DNA of 64,000 nt, taken from NCBI RefSeq assembly GCF_016031655.1, contig NZ_JACCHQ010000007.1, forward strand, positions 161,744-225,743, in the 5' to 3' direction. The stretch's first letter is position 1. Every line of letters begins with the position of its first letter. The DNA comes from Bradyrhizobium glycinis (GTDB lineage: Bacteria; Pseudomonadota; Alphaproteobacteria; Rhizobiales; Xanthobacteraceae). Shown here piece by piece: positions 44,248 to 52,877 of the stretch. A program made the translations under genes and the position numbers. The notes beneath the pieces are model-generated. The model was not told the DNA's origin, did not search any database, and saw only the letters and a list, made by a program, of their open reading frames with translations.

Positions 44248-46389
44248 ATGGTCGACGTCACCGCGGGACAGGGCGTAGGCGGCGCGAAGCCCAGCATCCC
44301 CTCCATCAACGACATCGTCACCGTCCTCAAGCGCGGCGACATCGCGCTGGCGCTCGGCATCCTCACCATCCTGGTGGTGCTGATCCTGCCCCTGCCCGCG
44401 ATCGTGCTGGACCTGTTCCTGGCGATCTCGATCACGCTGTCGATCCTGATCCTGATGACCTCGCTGTTCATCCAGGCGCCGCTCGAATTCTCCGCCTTCC
44501 CGACCATCCTCCTGATCTCGACCATGCTGCGCCTGTCGCTCAACATGGCATCGACCCGGCTGATCCTTTCGCACGGGCACGAGGGCACGGCCGCGGCCGG
44601 TCACGTCATCGAAGCCTTCGGCAACTTCGTGATGGGCGGCAATTTCGTCATCGGCATCATCGTGTTCGCCATCCTGATCATCGTCAACTTCGTCGTCATC
44701 ACCAAGGGTTCGGGCCGCATCGCCGAAGTCGCCGCGCGCTTCCACCTCGACGCCATGCCCGGCAAGCAGATGGCGATCGACGCCGACCTCTCCGCCGGCC
44801 TGATCGACGAGAAGGTTGCCAAGGAGCGGCGCAAGGAGTTGGAGGACGAGAGCGGCTTCTTCGGCGCCATGGACGGTGCCTCCAAATTCGTCCGGGGCGA
44901 CGCCATCGCCGGCCTCTTGATCGTCTTCATCAACGTCGTCGGCGGCATGATCATCGGCGTCGCGCAGCAGGGCATGTCCTTCGCCGACGCCGGCCGCACC
45001 TACACGCTGCTGACCGTCGGTGACGGCCTCGTCACCCAGGTGCCGGCGCTGATCGTCTCGACCGCGGCCGGCCTGCTCGTCTCCAAGGCCGGCGTCTCCG
45101 GCGCCGCCGACAAGGCGCTGATGAAGCAGTTCTCCGGCTATCCGCAGGCGCTGGCGATGTCATCGGCGGTGATGCTGGTACTGGCGGCGCTGCCGGGCAT
45201 TCCGACCCTTCCCTTCCTCGCGCTCGGCGCCGGCGCCGGCGCGCTGGCCTGGAACGCCCGCAACCGCAACCGGGTGGCGGCCAAGGCCGAAGCCGCCGTT
45301 CACGCCACGCCCGCTCCGGGAACGCCGGGTGCGCCGGGCGCTGCCGCGACCGAAGAGCCGATCTCGGCGGCGCTCAAGATCGACGACCTCAAGATCGAGC
45401 TCGGCTATGCCTTGCTGCCGCTGGTCAACGGCCCCGACGGCACCGACCGCCTCACCGAGCAGATCAAGGCGCTGCGCCGTTCGCTCGCGATCGAGATGGG
45501 CTTCGTCATGCCGGCGGTGCGCATCCTCGACAACGTCCAGCTCGAGGCCAACACCTACATCATCAAGATCAAGGAGGTCGACGCCGGCACCGGCAAGATC
45601 TGGCCGAACCAGTTCATGGTCATGGACCCCGGCGGCAGCCAGGTGCAGGTGCCCGGCATCCACACCACCGAGCCGACCTTCGGCCTGCCCGCGACCTGGG
45701 TCGATGCCAGCCTCAAGGAAGAGGCCTCGCTCAAGGGCTACACGGTCGTCGACGCCGCGACCGTGCTGTCGACCCATCTCACCGAGCTGCTCAAGGCCAA
45801 CATGTCGGACCTGCTGTCCTACGGCGAGGTGCAGAAGCTGCTCAAGGAGCTGCCGAAGGAGCAGAGCGAGCTGGTCAAGGACATCGTCCCGGGCCAGGTC
45901 ACGGTCTCCGGCATCCAGCGCGTGCTGCAGCTGCTGCTCGCCGAGCGCATCTCGATCCGCGACCTCTCCACCATCCTCGAAGGCATCGCGGATTCGCTCG
46001 CCTTCTCGCGCAACCCCGCGACCATGGTCGAGCACGTCCGCGCCCGCCTGGCGCGGCAGATCTGCGCGCAGAACACCTCCTACGCCGGCTATCTGCCGCT
46101 GATCGCGCTGTCGGCGAAATGGGAGCAGGCTTTTGCCGAATCCATCATCGGCCAGGGCGAGGAGCGCAGCCTTGCCATGCAGCCCTCGAAACTCTCGGAA
46201 TTCATGACCGCCGTGCGCGAGGCTTTCGAGCGTGCCGCCCGCGAGGGCGAGGCGCCGGTGCTGGTCACCTCTGCGGCCATTCGGCCCTTCGTGCGGTCCC
46301 TGGTGGAGCGGTTCCGGGCCCAGACCACCGTGCTGTCGCAGGCGGAAATCCACCCCAGGGCGAGGCTGAAAACGGTCGGAAGCATCTGA
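44248..46389 (+). CDS. flhA: Flagellar biosynthesis protein FlhA
   Basis: A 713-residue inner-membrane component of the flagellar type III export gate. The N-terminal half has about eight membrane helices with the conserved cytoplasmic loop GRIAEVAARFHLDAMPGKQMAIDADLSAGLIDE; the C-terminal half (about 350-713) is the soluble export platform that docks FliJ/FliI and chaperones, e.g. GYTVVDAATVLSTHLTELL. GGGGAGG 7 bases before the ATG at 44248 fixes the start; an earlier open stretch has no ribosome site. Monocistronic here, with a CtrA-like box upstream. The repeat 46584-type region and a stress-type promoter follow it. Confidence 0.95.
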   Translation: MVDVTAGQGVGGAKPSIPSINDIVTVLKRGDIALALGILTILVVLILPLPAIVLDLFLAISITLSILILMTSLFIQAPLEFSAFPTILLISTMLRLSLNMASTRLILSHGHEGTAAAGHVIEAFGNFVMGGNFVIGIIVFAILIIVNFVVITKGSGRIAEVAARFHLDAMPGKQMAIDADLSAGLIDEKVAKERRKELEDESGFFGAMDGASKFVRGDAIAGLLIVFINVVGGMIIGVAQQGMSFADAGRTYTLLTVGDGLVTQVPALIVSTAAGLLVSKAGVSGAADKALMKQFSGYPQALAMSSAVMLVLAALPGIPTLPFLALGAGAGALAWNARNRNRVAAKAEAAVHATPAPGTPGAPGAAATEEPISAALKIDDLKIELGYALLPLVNGPDGTDRLTEQIKALRRSLAIEMGFVMPAVRILDNVQLEANTYIIKIKEVDAGTGKIWPNQFMVMDPGGSQVQVPGIHTTEPTFGLPATWVDASLKEEASLKGYTVVDAATVLSTHLTELLKANMSDLLSYGEVQKLLKELPKEQSELVKDIVPGQVTVSGIQRVLQLLLAERISIRDLSTILEGIADSLAFSRNPATMVEHVRARLARQICAQNTSYAGYLPLIALSAKWEQAFAESIIGQGEERSLAMQPSKLSEFMTAVREAFERAAREGEAPVLVTSAAIRPFVRSLVERFRAQTTVLSQAEIHPRARLKTVGSI

Positions 46390-46583
46390 TTTGCCTTAAG
46401 AAGCCGTGTGTTTTTCAGCCACAGGCAAAAGGTTTTTGAGTTCCTGGCGCCTTGTCGACCAAAGGCCCCAAAGCTCGACAATAAGCGCATTACAGCTTTG
46501 AAATAATTATATAAAAGAACGACCAAGGGTCGCTTTGGATCGCGATCTTTCACGTCCTATCACGCCCTTGTGATGACCTCTTG

Positions 46584-46609
46584 GGAACGAATCCGCCCGA
46601 TACTAGGTT
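46584..46609 (+). promoter_or_regulatory. Putative sigma-EcfG promoter
   Basis: GGAAC at 46584-46588, 17 bases, then GGTT at 46606-46609; the first -10 base differs from CGTT. It lies 75 bases before the small membrane protein gene. Confidence 0.45.
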
Positions 46610-46683
46610 GTTGGGCACCGGAAGCATGAACCTGCCTCAAACGGCCGGCGACTACTTCGGGTAGATGGCGGCAGGAGGCTTCC

Positions 46684-46884
46684 ATGAACCACTCGATCTA
46701 CAGCGCAGATCGCGCGACCCATTTTAAGATTGTGGTCGTCGCCCTCGTCGCAGGGATCGCGGTGGCTGGCCTCGGCATCATGGCACGATCGGGTTCGGAT
46801 GAAGGTCTGACCCAGACCGCCGGCGTCATCAAGGCCGGCAAGCTGGTCGTTGTCACCAGTTCGAACGCGAACCTTGTTCGCTGA
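46684..46884 (+). CDS. Small single-pass membrane protein of unknown function
   Basis: A 66-residue protein with one membrane helix (KIVVVALVAGIAVAGLGIMA, about 15-34) after a short hydrophilic N-terminus, and a soluble tail TQTAGVIKAGKLVVVTSSNA. GGAGG sits 6 bases before the ATG. An EcfG-type promoter upstream and a strong hairpin downstream make it a self-contained, probably stress-regulated gene. No known family recognised. Confidence 0.72.
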   Translation: MNHSIYSADRATHFKIVVVALVAGIAVAGLGIMARSGSDEGLTQTAGVIKAGKLVVVTSSNANLVR

Positions 46885-46983
46885 AGGAGATCTGACGAGT
46901 TTTGTGAATTCACGCGGCTCTTTACCAGCCCCCCAAAGTCGCCACGTGGATATGTAGACGACCCCAACCCCAAGTCGACTACA

Positions 46984-47012
46984 GAAAGCGCCCGCCCCCC
47001 ACGGGCGCTTTC
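46984..47012 (+). terminator. Rho-independent-like terminator
   Basis: GAAAGCGCCC and GGGCGCTTTC pair perfectly over 10 bases around GCCCCCCAC. Only a short T run is included at the end of the stem, but the hairpin is strong and follows the small membrane protein gene. Confidence 0.65.
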
Positions 47013-47086
47013 GTTATGTCTGGGGTATCTCGTCATTGCGGGAGCACCCGCCAAATCCATCGAACCCACCAGTCGCCCCCGCGTGT

Positions 47087-47213
47087 CCCGGACGCGCTGC
47101 AACGCTCCTCGCGTTGCTGCGCAGAGCCGGGACCCAGCAGGCCCACGGCACTTTGATGCATGGGCCCCGGCTCTGCAGCGCATCGTCGAAGAGACGCTGC
47201 GCTGCGTCCGGGG
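47087..47213. repeat. Imperfect palindromic repeat (GCAGAGCCGGG family)
   Basis: TGCGCAGAGCCGGGACCCA (47118-47135 region) faces TGGGCCCCGGCTCTGCAGCG (47161 onward), with outer arms GGACGCGCTGCA and GCTGCGCTGCGTCC. It is another dispersed palindrome style of Bradyrhizobium, lying in a 1.1 kb gene-free stretch. Confidence 0.6.
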
Positions 47214-47249
47214 CCCGGGTGGGCGTTTGGCGCACACGTGCTTCAACCT

Positions 47250-47330
47250 CGTCATTGCGAGCGCAGCGAAGCAATCCAGAATCTTACCCGCGGAAAGACT
47301 CTGGATTGCTTCGCTGCGCTCGCAATGACG
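47250..47330. repeat. Perfect 31-bp inverted repeat element
   Basis: Arms 47250-47280 and 47300-47330 are exact reverse complements over 31 bases, separated by 19 bases. The arm begins CGTCATTGCGAGCGCAGCGA. This CGTCATTGCGAGCG palindrome recurs in Bradyrhizobium and Rhodopseudomonas intergenic DNA and may be a MITE-like relic. No coding capacity. Confidence 0.8.
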
Positions 47331-47992
47331 GAGTGTGGGGTTGGCACCATCGTTCCCTTTGCTCGCATCTTCGATCCCAGACACACCTTCGCATCCTCGC
47401 GGCGCAATTCGCCCGAGCTTTGCGTCGATGCCTTTGCCCTCAATTGAAAGAGGGAGCAGGGGAAGACCGGGAGCCCGCTGGCACCCACGGTCCACTGTGC
47501 GGAATCTGCGTGGTGAGAAGCTGCACAGCGGCATACAGGTGTAGCCAGAACAATTTGCATCGCTCTATTTGCTGCCGGTCGTTCGGAGATTGGTCTTCTC
47601 ACTACCTTGCGAGCCGCCTGCGGCTTTGTTCGGGTTTGCGGCTCGGTCGACGCGCCGAAGCGGGGCCTTGTTCGTAGGCGATAATATCCGTTCAGGGTCA
47701 AAGGCTGCCCTCGACAGGCAGCATGACTTGGTCAGCTCTCCACTCGGAAGTGGACGGTGCAAGCCCAAGGACGGAGGTCAGCCACGAGCCACCTTCGGAC
47801 ATGACGCGGCGGAGGTGTCATAGAGGCTCATCTCGGCTTCGGAGCCACGACAAGCGTATGTATCGCTGACATGCCTTGGACTGCAAGCGGACCTGGAGAG
47901 TGCCAACTAGAAAAGCGTAGCTGGTCTCATGAAATCGGCATAACCTCCCGACGTGCTCTGTTGGAATTCGAATGTTGCCATGGAGCTGAATC
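47331..47992. other. Gene-free region before the TPR gene
   Basis: About 660 bases without a convincing gene. Several short open frames exist on both strands but none has a ribosome site with recognisable product. Composition is less GC-rich than the flanking genes toward 47900. It probably holds the promoter of the TPR gene and decayed sequence. Confidence 0.4.
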
Positions 47993-49576
47993 ATGAAAAA
48001 CAAGTTATTCGCAGTAGCCGCCATAGCGGCGGCAGGACTTTCGCTCACGCAACCCACACTGGGACAATCGGACGAGAAGCTCGGCACGGTGAATTTCGAA
48101 ACATCGTGCACACCGGAAGCGCAGAAGCTTTTCGACCGCGGGATGTTGTACCAGCACTCGTTCTGGTACCGCGCCTCGCAAAAGGTTTTCGAAGATGCGC
48201 TGAAGGCCGATCCCGAATGCGGCATTTCCTATTGGGGCATCGCGCTCAGCCTGTTGTTGAATCCTCATGTGCCGACGCCTGCGAAGAACCTCGCCGAGGG
48301 CGCTGTCATAATCGCAAAGGGAAAGAGCGTCGGCGCCAAGACCCAGCGCGAACGCGACTACATTGATGCGCTCGGCGTTATGTACGCCGACTACGACAAG
48401 GTCGATCACCGTACGCGCATGCAGGCTTACGCCAAGGCCATGGAGCAATTGGCACAGCGCTACCCCAATGATGACGAAGCGCAGATCTACTATGCGCTTG
48501 CCCTAAACACCTCGGCTTCGCCGACCGACAAAACCTACGCCAACCAGCTCAAGGGCGCGGCAATCCTGGAGCCGATCGCACTACGCCAGCCGCAACATCC
48601 TGGCGTGGCGCATTACTTGATCCACCTTTACGACTATCCGCCAATCGCCGAGAGAGGCCTTGATGCTGCCCGACGCTATGCCAAGGTCGCGCCAGCGTCA
48701 GCACATGCCCAGCACATGCCGTCACATATCTTTACGCGCGTCGGCCACTGGAAGGAGTCGATTGCTTCAAACGCCGAATCATCGCGTGTCGCGAGCGCGG
48801 ACAATGAGGGCCATGATCAGCTGCACGCCATGGATTACCTTGTCTACGCCTATCTACAGCTCGGACAGGATGAGAAGGCTGCAGCCATTCTCAACGAGAT
48901 GACCACGGTCACCGGCTTCACCGAGACTTTCATCGCCGGGCCATACGCGCTGGCCGCTTCGCCGGCACGCTACGCAGTAGAACGCGGCGATTGGAAGGCT
49001 GCGGCGGCGCTTCAGGTCCGCCCCAGTCCGCTGGCTCACGTGCAGGCGATCACTCATTTCGCGCGAGCGCTAGGCGCAGCCCGCTCGGGCGATCGTGAAG
49101 CCGCTAAGGCTGACATCGCAAAGCTCACCGAACTGCGCGACAAGTTGCGCGATGCCAAGGACGCATATTGGTCCCAACAAGTCGACATTCAGCGGCAGGT
49201 CGCCACGGCCTGGCTGTTCTACGCCGAAGGCAACCGCGAGGATGCGCTGAAGGCGATGAGTGCCGCAGCTGATGCCGAGGACAAGACCGAGAAGCATCCA
49301 GTGACGCCCGGCGTGCTCAAACCGGCGCGCGAACTCTACGGAGTCATGCTGCTCGATAGCGGCAATGCCGATGAAGCACTTGCCGCCTTTGAGGCAACGC
49401 TGAGGAAGGAGCCGAACCGGCTCGGCGCATATGTGGGCGCGGCTAAGGCCGCGGAAACGTCCGGTCAGCCCGCCAAGGCTCGTGAATACTACGGCCGGGT
49501 CGTTGCGATCGCCGATGCCGCCGATAACACCCGGACCGAGCTCGCCGAGGCGCGTGCGTTCCTGACGAAGCGCTGA
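47993..49576 (+). CDS. Exported TPR-repeat protein
   Basis: A 527-residue protein with a Sec signal (MKNKLFAVAAIAAAGLSLTQ, cleavage near LGQ). The mature part is built of helical pairs typical of TPRs, e.g. AQKLFDRGMLYQHSFWYRAS, ADPECGISYWGIALSLLLNP, and LLDSGNADEALAAFEATLRK near the C-terminus, with HAQHMPSHIFTRVGHW in the middle. Such proteins are annotated as hypothetical TPR proteins and their partners are unknown. ATG 47993 gives the signal peptide. Codon use is somewhat less GC-biased than neighbours. A second exported gene follows 29 bases later. Confidence 0.82.
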   Translation: MKNKLFAVAAIAAAGLSLTQPTLGQSDEKLGTVNFETSCTPEAQKLFDRGMLYQHSFWYRASQKVFEDALKADPECGISYWGIALSLLLNPHVPTPAKNLAEGAVIIAKGKSVGAKTQRERDYIDALGVMYADYDKVDHRTRMQAYAKAMEQLAQRYPNDDEAQIYYALALNTSASPTDKTYANQLKGAAILEPIALRQPQHPGVAHYLIHLYDYPPIAERGLDAARRYAKVAPASAHAQHMPSHIFTRVGHWKESIASNAESSRVASADNEGHDQLHAMDYLVYAYLQLGQDEKAAAILNEMTTVTGFTETFIAGPYALAASPARYAVERGDWKAAAALQVRPSPLAHVQAITHFARALGAARSGDREAAKADIAKLTELRDKLRDAKDAYWSQQVDIQRQVATAWLFYAEGNREDALKAMSAAADAEDKTEKHPVTPGVLKPARELYGVMLLDSGNADEALAAFEATLRKEPNRLGAYVGAAKAAETSGQPAKAREYYGRVVAIADAADNTRTELAEARAFLTKR

Positions 49577-49605
49577 GAAGCCGGCGACAGGCATGGGAGC
49601 ACAGC

Positions 49606-49986
49606 ATGAGAGCAGTCTTTCCGCCGATCGTTCTGGGCATCCTTGCGAGCCCGGCCAGCGCTCAACCGCTTCAAGTCGTCGGATATTCAGGCCATTTGGG
49701 CGAGTGGGAGTTGACCGCCACCGTCACGGAAAGGGCTTCCGGCCATATAAAGGAATACTCCGGGCCATTAACGATGAAGCATGTCGGGATATGCACTCAG
49801 GATGGTCCGGAGGAGAAGACCGGTGAAATGCGTTTTCAGGTATCGGCCTCATCATCCCAATTGAACGCGACATTCTCGGTTGCCGGCGTCGAATGTACCT
49901 ACAACGGACGGCTGTCAGACTCCTATACCGGCACCATGAAATGCCCCGATCGTCAGGCGGTTCCCCTCAAGCTGTGGCTAAGATAA
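49606..49986 (+). CDS. Exported hypothetical protein
   Basis: A 126-residue protein with a short signal peptide (MRAVFPPIVLGILASPASA, cleavage after ASA). The mature part looks like a small beta-barrel, GHLGEWELTATVTE and GEMRFQVSASSSQLNATFSV, with two Cys that could form a disulfide (GICTQDG, VECTYNG, and a third in MKCPDR). No family recognised. It probably shares a transcript with the TPR gene. Confidence 0.65.
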   Translation: MRAVFPPIVLGILASPASAQPLQVVGYSGHLGEWELTATVTERASGHIKEYSGPLTMKHVGICTQDGPEEKTGEMRFQVSASSSQLNATFSVAGVECTYNGRLSDSYTGTMKCPDRQAVPLKLWLR

Positions 49987-50409
49987 TTGCCTGCCAGAAA
50001 AATACTCCTGGATGACACGCGCCGAGAGCTGCGGGTCATGAGAAAGCCTAAAGAGGACCTTATGGTCCCGAGTCCGTTTGGTCAGCATCAGCCGGACAGG
50101 CGCTCGTTGGCACGTCAGTTTGCCGCCTGTCGCAAACAATTGCAGCGCAGCTCCCGCGGAGCGGATGACAGGGCCGGCCGCGTTTAACGGCGCTTTCGCG
50201 CAGTTCTCGTCAACATGGCGAATGGCAGCGTCACATGTTGCGAGCGCTGCGACTTCCGCTTTGGGCATTTGCCGACCTCTCGGCAGCGAGCGGCACAGTC
50301 GGCTCGGGGGCCCCGGAGCGGACAATGGCTGGCAGTCGCTCCGCCGCAGCCGACCGGTCCAACCCGTCGCCTTCGTTTCACCGCTCGTTTGGTGAACCTA
50401 CGCGCCAGC
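49987..50409. other. Intergenic region between convergent units
   Basis: 423 bases. A 97-codon frame on the minus strand (49978-50268, starting MPKAEVAALATCDAAIRHVD) is open but has no clear ribosome site or recognised family, so I do not call it. No terminator with a T-tract is seen. Confidence 0.35.
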
Positions 50410-51636
50410 TCAACGGCGCGGTGCCCCATAGGTCGGCGGCGGCGCCTGTACCGTCGGTGCTGCCGCCGCGAACAGATCGTCCTTGCTGCCGTTGAGCGGC
50501 GGATAGATGCGCTTGCGGTTGATGGTCTGCTTGGTCGCCTTGGCCGCTTGACCGGTCGTCTTGACCTCGCGATCCCACCCCTCCGTATAGAGCGCGCCCC
50601 AATCACCGAGATCGAGCACGGTGACGTACCAGTCGATCCGCAGCGGCAGCATGGGCTCACCTGCGAGATCGGCCACCACATTGTGGCCGGCGAAGCGGCC
50701 CATGGGGCGGGCGAACTGACAGGACATCACGGTCGGATGCAGCCCGTCGACCACGCTGGAGGCGACATCGCCGGCCGCGAACACGCCGGGCAGATCGGCA
50801 ACGCGCATGAAGGGATCGACCAGCAGACGCCCGAGGCGATCGCGCGCGCCCGGAAAGTTTTCGGCCAGCCGGCTCGCACGCATGCCGGCGCACCAGATCA
50901 CCGTCTGGGTCGGGATGAACTCGCCCGAGCTCAAATGAACGCCGGCCGCTTCGACGGAGGCGATGCGCACGCCGAGCCTCGTCTCGACATCGAGCGACGA
51001 CAAGGCCGATTCGATGACGGGACGCGCATGCGCGCCGATGGTGGCGCCCACAGTTGGATTGGGATCGACCAGGATGATGCGGCGGCTGCCGGTGATGCCG
51101 GCACGCGCCAGCCGGTCCGGCATTTCGGCCGCGACCTCGATGCCGGTAAAGCCGGCGCCGACCACCACGACCGTCGAACGCCCCGGCGACGGCGCGCTGC
51201 GCCCAAGCGCGACGAGATGGTCTTCGAGGCGGAGCGCCGCAGTATAGGTATCGACGTCGAACCCATGGACGGCAAGGCCCGGAATGGCGGGACGCATCAC
51301 CTCGCTGCCGAGCGCGAGCACGAGGCGGTCATAGCTCAGCGTCTCCTCGCCGCCGCTGGCGACGAGCGAAATTTTTCGATGCGCCGGATCGATGGACTCG
51401 ATCTCGCCGAGGCCATGCGTGACGCCGATCGGATCGAGCAATTGCACAAGCGGGAGCGCGACCTCGCTGAGGTCGGTCTCGTAATTGCGCACGCGGATGT
51501 TGTGATAGGGATTGCGGTCGATGACACGGATCTCGATGTCGCGGTCGCTTGCGCCGATCTCGTCACGCTTGCGTGCAGCACCGATGGCCGCCCACAGGCC
51601 TGCAAATCCGGCGCCGAGCACGACGATACGCGCCAT
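50410..51636 (-). CDS. NAD(P)/FAD-dependent oxidoreductase, type II NADH dehydrogenase-like
   Basis: A 408-residue two-dinucleotide-domain flavoprotein. The FAD site is RIVVLGAGFAGLWAAIGAA (3-21), the NAD(P) site is VVVVGAGFTGIEVAAEM, and VFAAGDVASSVVDG contacts FAD near the C-terminus. DRNPYHNIRVRNYE resembles the NDH-2/carotenoid-type group. It could oxidise NADH and reduce quinones or another acceptor; no membrane helix is obvious, but NDH-2 enzymes bind membranes peripherally. The Pro-rich tail (QAPPPTYGAPRR) is unusual. It lies 131 bases downstream of an AraC gene on the same strand. Confidence 0.82.
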   Translation of the reverse strand: MARIVVLGAGFAGLWAAIGAARKRDEIGASDRDIEIRVIDRNPYHNIRVRNYETDLSEVALPLVQLLDPIGVTHGLGEIESIDPAHRKISLVASGGEETLSYDRLVLALGSEVMRPAIPGLAVHGFDVDTYTAALRLEDHLVALGRSAPSPGRSTVVVVGAGFTGIEVAAEMPDRLARAGITGSRRIILVDPNPTVGATIGAHARPVIESALSSLDVETRLGVRIASVEAAGVHLSSGEFIPTQTVIWCAGMRASRLAENFPGARDRLGRLLVDPFMRVADLPGVFAAGDVASSVVDGLHPTVMSCQFARPMGRFAGHNVVADLAGEPMLPLRIDWYVTVLDLGDWGALYTEGWDREVKTTGQAAKATKQTINRKRIYPPLNGSKDDLFAAAAPTVQAPPPTYGAPRR

Positions 51637-51767
51637 GTCCGCCTACTCGCACTTTCCAAGGATCCTGCGGCCTGCCCGCGCTGCTAGATATAGCCCATTC
51701 GTCAGGATCGACCAACTGCGGCGGCGCAAGGCTGCTGCACAAGATCGTAAGCCCAAGAACCGAAAGC

Positions 51768-52727
51768 CTACGCCTCGCGCAGTTCCGACGGCGTCGCGCC
51801 AAAGCGCTTGCGGAAGGCGCGGTTGAAATAGGACAGATCGGAGAAGCCGGAGGAATGCGCGATGTCGCTGATCTTGCGCATCCTGGCGCGGGGATCGCCG
51901 AGCAGCTTGCGCGCCTGGAGCAGGCGCTGTTCCAGCACGAATTCGGTGAAGGTCGTGCCGGCCTGCTCGAACAGGCGCTGGGCCTGGCGCGGGCTGAGCC
52001 CTGAGCGCGTCGCAACTTCGGCGAGGCAGAGATCGTTGCGGCCGAGCGCGGCCATCACGTCGGCACGCATGAGGTCGAGGCGCGCCGCCGCCTGCCCGCG
52101 GCCGCGCGCGCGGCTTGCATGCTCTGCATCGGTGCCGAGCAGGAGGCCGACGAGATCGATCATGTGCTGCGCGGTCAGGCGCTGGCCGACTGCATCGAGA
52201 TGCGGCGCGTGGTTGGCGGCGAGCGCATGGTAGCGGAAGATGGTCTCGGCGACCGCCCCGTCGATGAGCACCTGCGAGAGCTTGTCCTCGGCGCGGGGAC
52301 TGATGTCGAGCAGCGCACGGCGCGGCATGCGAATGGTGGTGAAGCGGTCTGCCTCGGTGTGGCCGACGATCCCGGTCACGCTCATGTCGACCAGCACCAT
52401 CTGGGCGGGCGCGAGCTCGACGGTGTGGCCGTTCTGCCCGACGCGGACGAGCCCCGCATGGGCCGATATCAGCACGAGATCGTCGCTGCCGTCGGCAAGA
52501 TGGCTCTGCGTGCGCGAATATTGCGCCGAGGCGCCTTCGGCAATGGCGAGCGTGATGTTGTCGACGACGCTGATCTGCAGCCGGCAATCGATGCTGTCGC
52601 CATGGCTCGGCCCGATATCGAGGCCGCAGGGACCGACGGCCCGCTCGCGCCAATGCTCGAAGGCCGGACCGTGCGGCAGGCCTGCATATTGGTGAACGAA
52701 GATGCCCGGCGTTCTCGCTGCATCCAT
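51768..52727 (-). CDS. AraC family transcriptional regulator
   Basis: A 319-residue regulator with an N-terminal cupin-like sensing domain (about 40-190, including SRTQSHLADGSDDLVLISAH) and a C-terminal pair of helix-turn-helix units (about 220-318). The signature stretch ISDIAHSSGFSDLSYFNRAFRKRFGATPSELR is intact. This arrangement resembles AraC_binding_2-type activators that sense small organic ligands. It may control the oxidoreductase gene downstream, which is inference from adjacency. Confidence 0.87.
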   Translation of the reverse strand: MDAARTPGIFVHQYAGLPHGPAFEHWRERAVGPCGLDIGPSHGDSIDCRLQISVVDNITLAIAEGASAQYSRTQSHLADGSDDLVLISAHAGLVRVGQNGHTVELAPAQMVLVDMSVTGIVGHTEADRFTTIRMPRRALLDISPRAEDKLSQVLIDGAVAETIFRYHALAANHAPHLDAVGQRLTAQHMIDLVGLLLGTDAEHASRARGRGQAAARLDLMRADVMAALGRNDLCLAEVATRSGLSPRQAQRLFEQAGTTFTEFVLEQRLLQARKLLGDPRARMRKISDIAHSSGFSDLSYFNRAFRKRFGATPSELREA

Positions 52728-52877
52728 CTGATTTTCTCGCCCTTTCCGGCATCACCGCGTTCAAATTCCGGGGATTTGACGCGGCGGACCGAGCGGAGGT
52801 TCAAATCGGGGGCGGATTCGGGGGGAGTTGTCGGGCTGCGACGGCGGGATGGACTGTGGCGACAGTCGCCGTGGCAC

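Noticed and set aside
47087..47330. CRISPR-like array
   Set aside because: The repeats are single inverted repeats of two families, not regularly spaced direct repeats, and no cas genes are present.
49978..50268. 97-codon minus-strand ORF between the exported gene and the NDH-2-like gene
   Set aside because: No ribosome site, no known family, and it overlaps the end of the convergent gene; possible but not supported.
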